DNA from: Nocardia seriolae NBRC 15557
GTDB taxonomy: Bacteria; Actinomycetota; Actinomycetes; Mycobacteriales; Mycobacteriaceae
Reading direction: 5' to 3'
DNA: 44,969 bases
Assembly (NCBI RefSeq): GCF_007990715.1
Contig: NZ_BJWY01000052.1
Span: 1-44,969, forward strand
Shown piece by piece: positions 43,050-44,969 of the stretch (position 1 is its first letter; each line of letters begins with the position of its first letter). The notes under the pieces were generated by a model that saw only the letters and a list, made by a program, of their open reading frames with translations, was not told where the DNA came from and did no database searches. The translations under genes and the position numbers were made by a program.

Positions 43050-44105
43050 ATGACCACCGTCGACGTACCGCACAGCTCGCGATCGGCCGTGCTGCGGGTC
43101 TCCGCGGTCATCAACGAGACGGCCGACTCCTGCTCGCTGGTATTCGACGTGCCCGAGGACCTGCGCGAGCGCTTCGCGTACTCCCCGGGTCAGTTCCTGA
43201 CCCTGCGCATCCCCAGCGACCTCACCGGGTCCGTCGCCCGCTGCTACTCGCTGGCCAGCTCGCCGCACACCGACGACAAGCCCAAGGTGACCGTCAAGCG
43301 CACCGCCGACGGCTACGCCTCGAACTGGGTGTGCGACAACGTGAAAGCCGGCGACACCCTCGAGGTGCTGCCGCCCTCGGGCGTCTTCACCCCCAAGAAC
43401 CTCGACGAGGACCTGCTGCTGTTCGCGGCCGGCAGCGGCGTCACCCCGGTGATGTCCATCCTCAAGTCGGCGCTCTCGCGCGGCAACGGGCGCATCGTGG
43501 TGGTGTACGCCAACCGCGACCACGACTCGGTCATCTTCGCGGGCGAACTGCGCGAGCTCGCCGACAAGCACCCGCAGCGGCTGGTCGTCATCCACTGGCT
43601 CGAGCACCTGCAGGGCCTGCCCACAGCCGACGCGCTGGCCACCCTGGTCTCGCCGTACGCGGGCTACGAGGCATTCATGTGCGGGCCCAAGCCGTTCATG
43701 GACCGCGTCCACGACGCCCTCGGCCAGATCGGCATGGCGCGCAACCGGACTCACGCCGAGGTCTTCAACTCGCTCTCCGGCGACCCGTTCGCCGACGTCG
43801 CGCCGACCGAGATCACCGATGAGGAGGCCGCGGACGCTGCCAGCGTCGAGGTCGAATTGGACGGCGAGACCCACGAACTGACCTGGCCGCGCAGCCAGAC
43901 GCTGGTCGACATCATGCTGTCCAAGGGCATCGACGTGCCCTACTCCTGCCTCGAGGGCGAATGCGGGTCGTGCGCGTGCACCGTGCTCGAGGGCGAGGTC
44001 GAGATGGAAAACGCGGAGATCCTCGACCCCGAGGACATCGCCAACGGCTACATCCTCGGCTGCCAGGCGCGGCCGGTGACCGACCACCTGAAGATCCAGT
44101 TCTGA
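43050..44105 (+). CDS. kshB: 3-ketosteroid 9-alpha-hydroxylase, ferredoxin reductase component
   Basis: 351-residue ferredoxin-NAD reductase with C-terminal plant-type 2Fe-2S domain, the size and layout of KshB. FAD-binding RCYS at 64-67 within VARCYSLASSP; NAD-binding GSGVTPVMSIL at 128-138 and CGPKPFM at 211-217; iron-sulfur cysteines C300, C305, C308 and C338 (C-x4-C-x2-C-x29-C). KshB passes electrons from NADH to the Rieske oxygenase KshA, which opens the steroid B ring at C9. The C-terminal segment GEVEMENAEILDPEDIANGYILGCQARP fits this family rather than phenol or methane hydroxylase reductases. GAGAGGA precedes the ATG by 6 nt. A KstR palindrome lies just upstream, agreeing with the assignment. 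No kshA is in the window. A more general reductase role in a paralogous oxygenase system is the main alternative. Confidence 0.88.
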   Translation: MTTVDVPHSSRSAVLRVSAVINETADSCSLVFDVPEDLRERFAYSPGQFLTLRIPSDLTGSVARCYSLASSPHTDDKPKVTVKRTADGYASNWVCDNVKAGDTLEVLPPSGVFTPKNLDEDLLLFAAGSGVTPVMSILKSALSRGNGRIVVVYANRDHDSVIFAGELRELADKHPQRLVVIHWLEHLQGLPTADALATLVSPYAGYEAFMCGPKPFMDRVHDALGQIGMARNRTHAEVFNSLSGDPFADVAPTEITDEEAADAASVEVELDGETHELTWPRSQTLVDIMLSKGIDVPYSCLEGECGSCACTVLEGEVEMENAEILDPEDIANGYILGCQARPVTDHLKIQF

Positions 44106-44114
44106 GAAAGAGTC

Positions 44115-44143
44115 CGGCCGCCGCGTGAATCACGCGGCGGCCG
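44115..44143. terminator. Hairpin terminator between kshB and the transglycosylase gene
   Basis: Perfect 13-bp GC-rich stem CGGCCGCCGCGTG / CACGCGGCGGCCG with a 3-nt AAT loop, between convergent genes and 9 bp after the kshB stop. There is no U-run, as is common in actinobacteria, so it is probably an I-type, bidirectional terminator. Confidence 0.82.
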
Positions 44144-44156
44144 AATTCATTCCGGC

Positions 44157-44741
44157 TCAGTAAGCCGAGAAGACATTGTCGATCGAACCGTAGCGGTGGG
44201 CCGCGTAATTGCAGGCCGCCGCGATATTCGCGACCGGGTCGTAGATGTCCCACGAGGTGCCGTCGACGTGGTACGCCTGGAAGGTCGGGTCGATGACCTG
44301 GAGCAGGCCCTTGGACGGGATGCCCGCGGCGGCGTTCGAGTCGTACAGGTTGATGGCCTGCGGATTACCGCCGGACTCGCGCTGGATATTGCGGAAGATG
44401 CCGTCGTAGCTGCCCGGAATGCCGTGCTGGTTCATCACGTACAGCGCGTTCTTGATCCAACCGTCGAGATCATTGGCGAACGTCGGGGGCAGCAGCTGGT
44501 TGAACGGCGCGGGCAGGCCCTCGACGAACTGGCGGACCTGGTCCTGCTGCGGGGCGGGCAGACCGTTATCGATCTGGACGGCCTGCCGCTGGACCTGCTG
44601 GGCGGTGGCCTGGAACTCCGGCGGGACGCCACTGATGACATCGGCGGAGGCGGTGCCGGAGGCGGCGACCACGGCGGTGACGGCGAGGGCGAGCGCAGCG
44701 GCGGCCCTACTGGGCTGGGCGATCAGTTTTTTCAAATGCAT
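44157..44741 (-). CDS. Secreted lytic transglycosylase-like (SLT domain) protein
   Basis: 194 residues. It starts MHLKKLIAQPSRAAAALALA and has a typical signal peptide (positively charged start, Ala/Val-rich core, ASA site at about 31-33), so the mature protein acts in the periplasm or cell wall. The C-terminal 85 residues form a compact SLT (lysozyme-like) domain: catalytic Glu122 in IQRESGGNPQAIN, SKGLLQVIDPTFQ, and NIAAACNYAAHRYGSIDNV. Such enzymes cleave peptidoglycan glycan strands. The segment 40-95 is Gln/Pro-rich. I chose the ATG at 44741 because it opens a proper signal peptide; longer in-frame starts at 44819 and 44948 would bury it. It ends opposite kshB across a shared terminator and is unrelated to the NRPS operon. 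Confidence 0.87.
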   Translation of the reverse strand: MHLKKLIAQPSRAAAALALAVTAVVAASGTASADVISGVPPEFQATAQQVQRQAVQIDNGLPAPQQDQVRQFVEGLPAPFNQLLPPTFANDLDGWIKNALYVMNQHGIPGSYDGIFRNIQRESGGNPQAINLYDSNAAAGIPSKGLLQVIDPTFQAYHVDGTSWDIYDPVANIAAACNYAAHRYGSIDNVFSAY

Positions 44742-44969
44742 AGCGAACGGGCGCAGCGCTGACCACGGCGGGCATCCCGAGGAGGCCCGCCGATGCACTG
44801 CATGGGTTGTGATGTGCATTGTGGGAGAACGGGACTGGGATATCTCCCAGTTATCACCGTTCGTTCGCGCTCTCACCGATTGCGGCGGTCTCCGCGCGAG
44901 GGGTACCGGCTCATTTCGAGCTGGTATCGGCCGTCGCCGACTGATCACAGAATGATTGCGCTAGTGTCC
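44742..44969 (-). promoter_or_regulatory. Upstream region of the transglycosylase gene
   Basis: 228 bp, to the window end. It holds a nested inverted repeat (44827-44862) and a GC-rich hairpin CGGCGGGC / GCCCGCCG around 44768-44794, close to the start codon. I looked for a ydaO-type c-di-AMP riboswitch, which often precedes actinobacterial cell wall hydrolases, and did not find its conserved segments. No clear Shine-Dalgarno is seen just before the ATG. Confidence 0.45.
44827..44862. promoter_or_regulatory. Nested inverted repeat upstream of the transglycosylase gene
   Basis: Inner arms ACTGGGA (44834-44840) and TCCCAGT (44845-44851) around TATC, outer arms GAACGG (44827-44832) and CCGTTC (44857-44862). 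The two-level symmetry gives either a 36-nt hairpin in the leader RNA or a dimeric regulator site about 90-120 bp before the start codon. Confidence 0.45.

Noticed and set aside
44742..44969. c-di-AMP (ydaO) riboswitch upstream of the transglycosylase
   Set aside because: The conserved ydaO segments are not seen; only unrelated hairpins are present.

Overview
The window is high-GC DNA with the gene repertoire of a mycolic-acid actinobacterium, most likely Nocardia or a close relative such as Rhodococcus. The main pointers are a KshB-type steroid hydroxylase reductase next to a textbook KstR operator, an MftF-type glycosyltransferase, a CYP124/125/142-like P450, and very long NRPS genes with an MbtH partner. 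The assignment rests on gene content only.

Region 1 (about 6-37467, all minus strand) is one biosynthetic operon that fills more than 80 percent of the window. Transcription runs from right to left: a 5-module NRPS (19495-37467) ending in an unpaired C domain, a 6-module NRPS (629-19495) starting with an A domain and ending in a thioesterase, an MbtH-like protein (383-601), then two tiny tandem ORFs of 48 and 37 codons (161-307 and 6-119). The two NRPSs share one base (TGATG) and together make an 11-module line: C-A-T x5, C | A-T, C-A-T x5, TE. Pocket residues read by eye predict serine at modules 1, 3, 8 and 11, threonine at 10, a leucine-like residue at 6, and no secure call at 2, 4, 5, 7 and 9. 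No epimerase, methyltransferase, acyl ligase or exporter gene is present. The starter C domain and the terminal Ser module plus TE resemble EntF, so an N-capped, Ser/Thr-rich undecapeptide, possibly cyclised, is the simplest product model.

Region 2 (37468-37924) is an AT-rich intergenic region with inverted repeats, the likely promoter of the NRPS operon. Region 3 (37925-40761) holds a GAF plus winged-helix regulator, the best candidate pathway regulator, divergent from a cytochrome P450. Region 4 (40771-42171) is a stand-alone MftF-like glycosyltransferase. Region 5 (42374-44105) is a TetR regulator followed by kshB with a 14-bp KstR palindrome between them, then a strong hairpin terminator. 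Region 6 (44157-44741) is a secreted lytic transglycosylase-like protein.

The most unusual items are: (a) two tandem micro-ORFs with matching architecture at the 3' end of the NRPS operon; (b) a palindromic, repeat-like element inserted in frame in the first A domain; (c) homologous A-domain-like fragments on both sides of the gene break that splits module 6; (d) a degenerate KstR-like core upstream of the P450, matching the operator at kshB.
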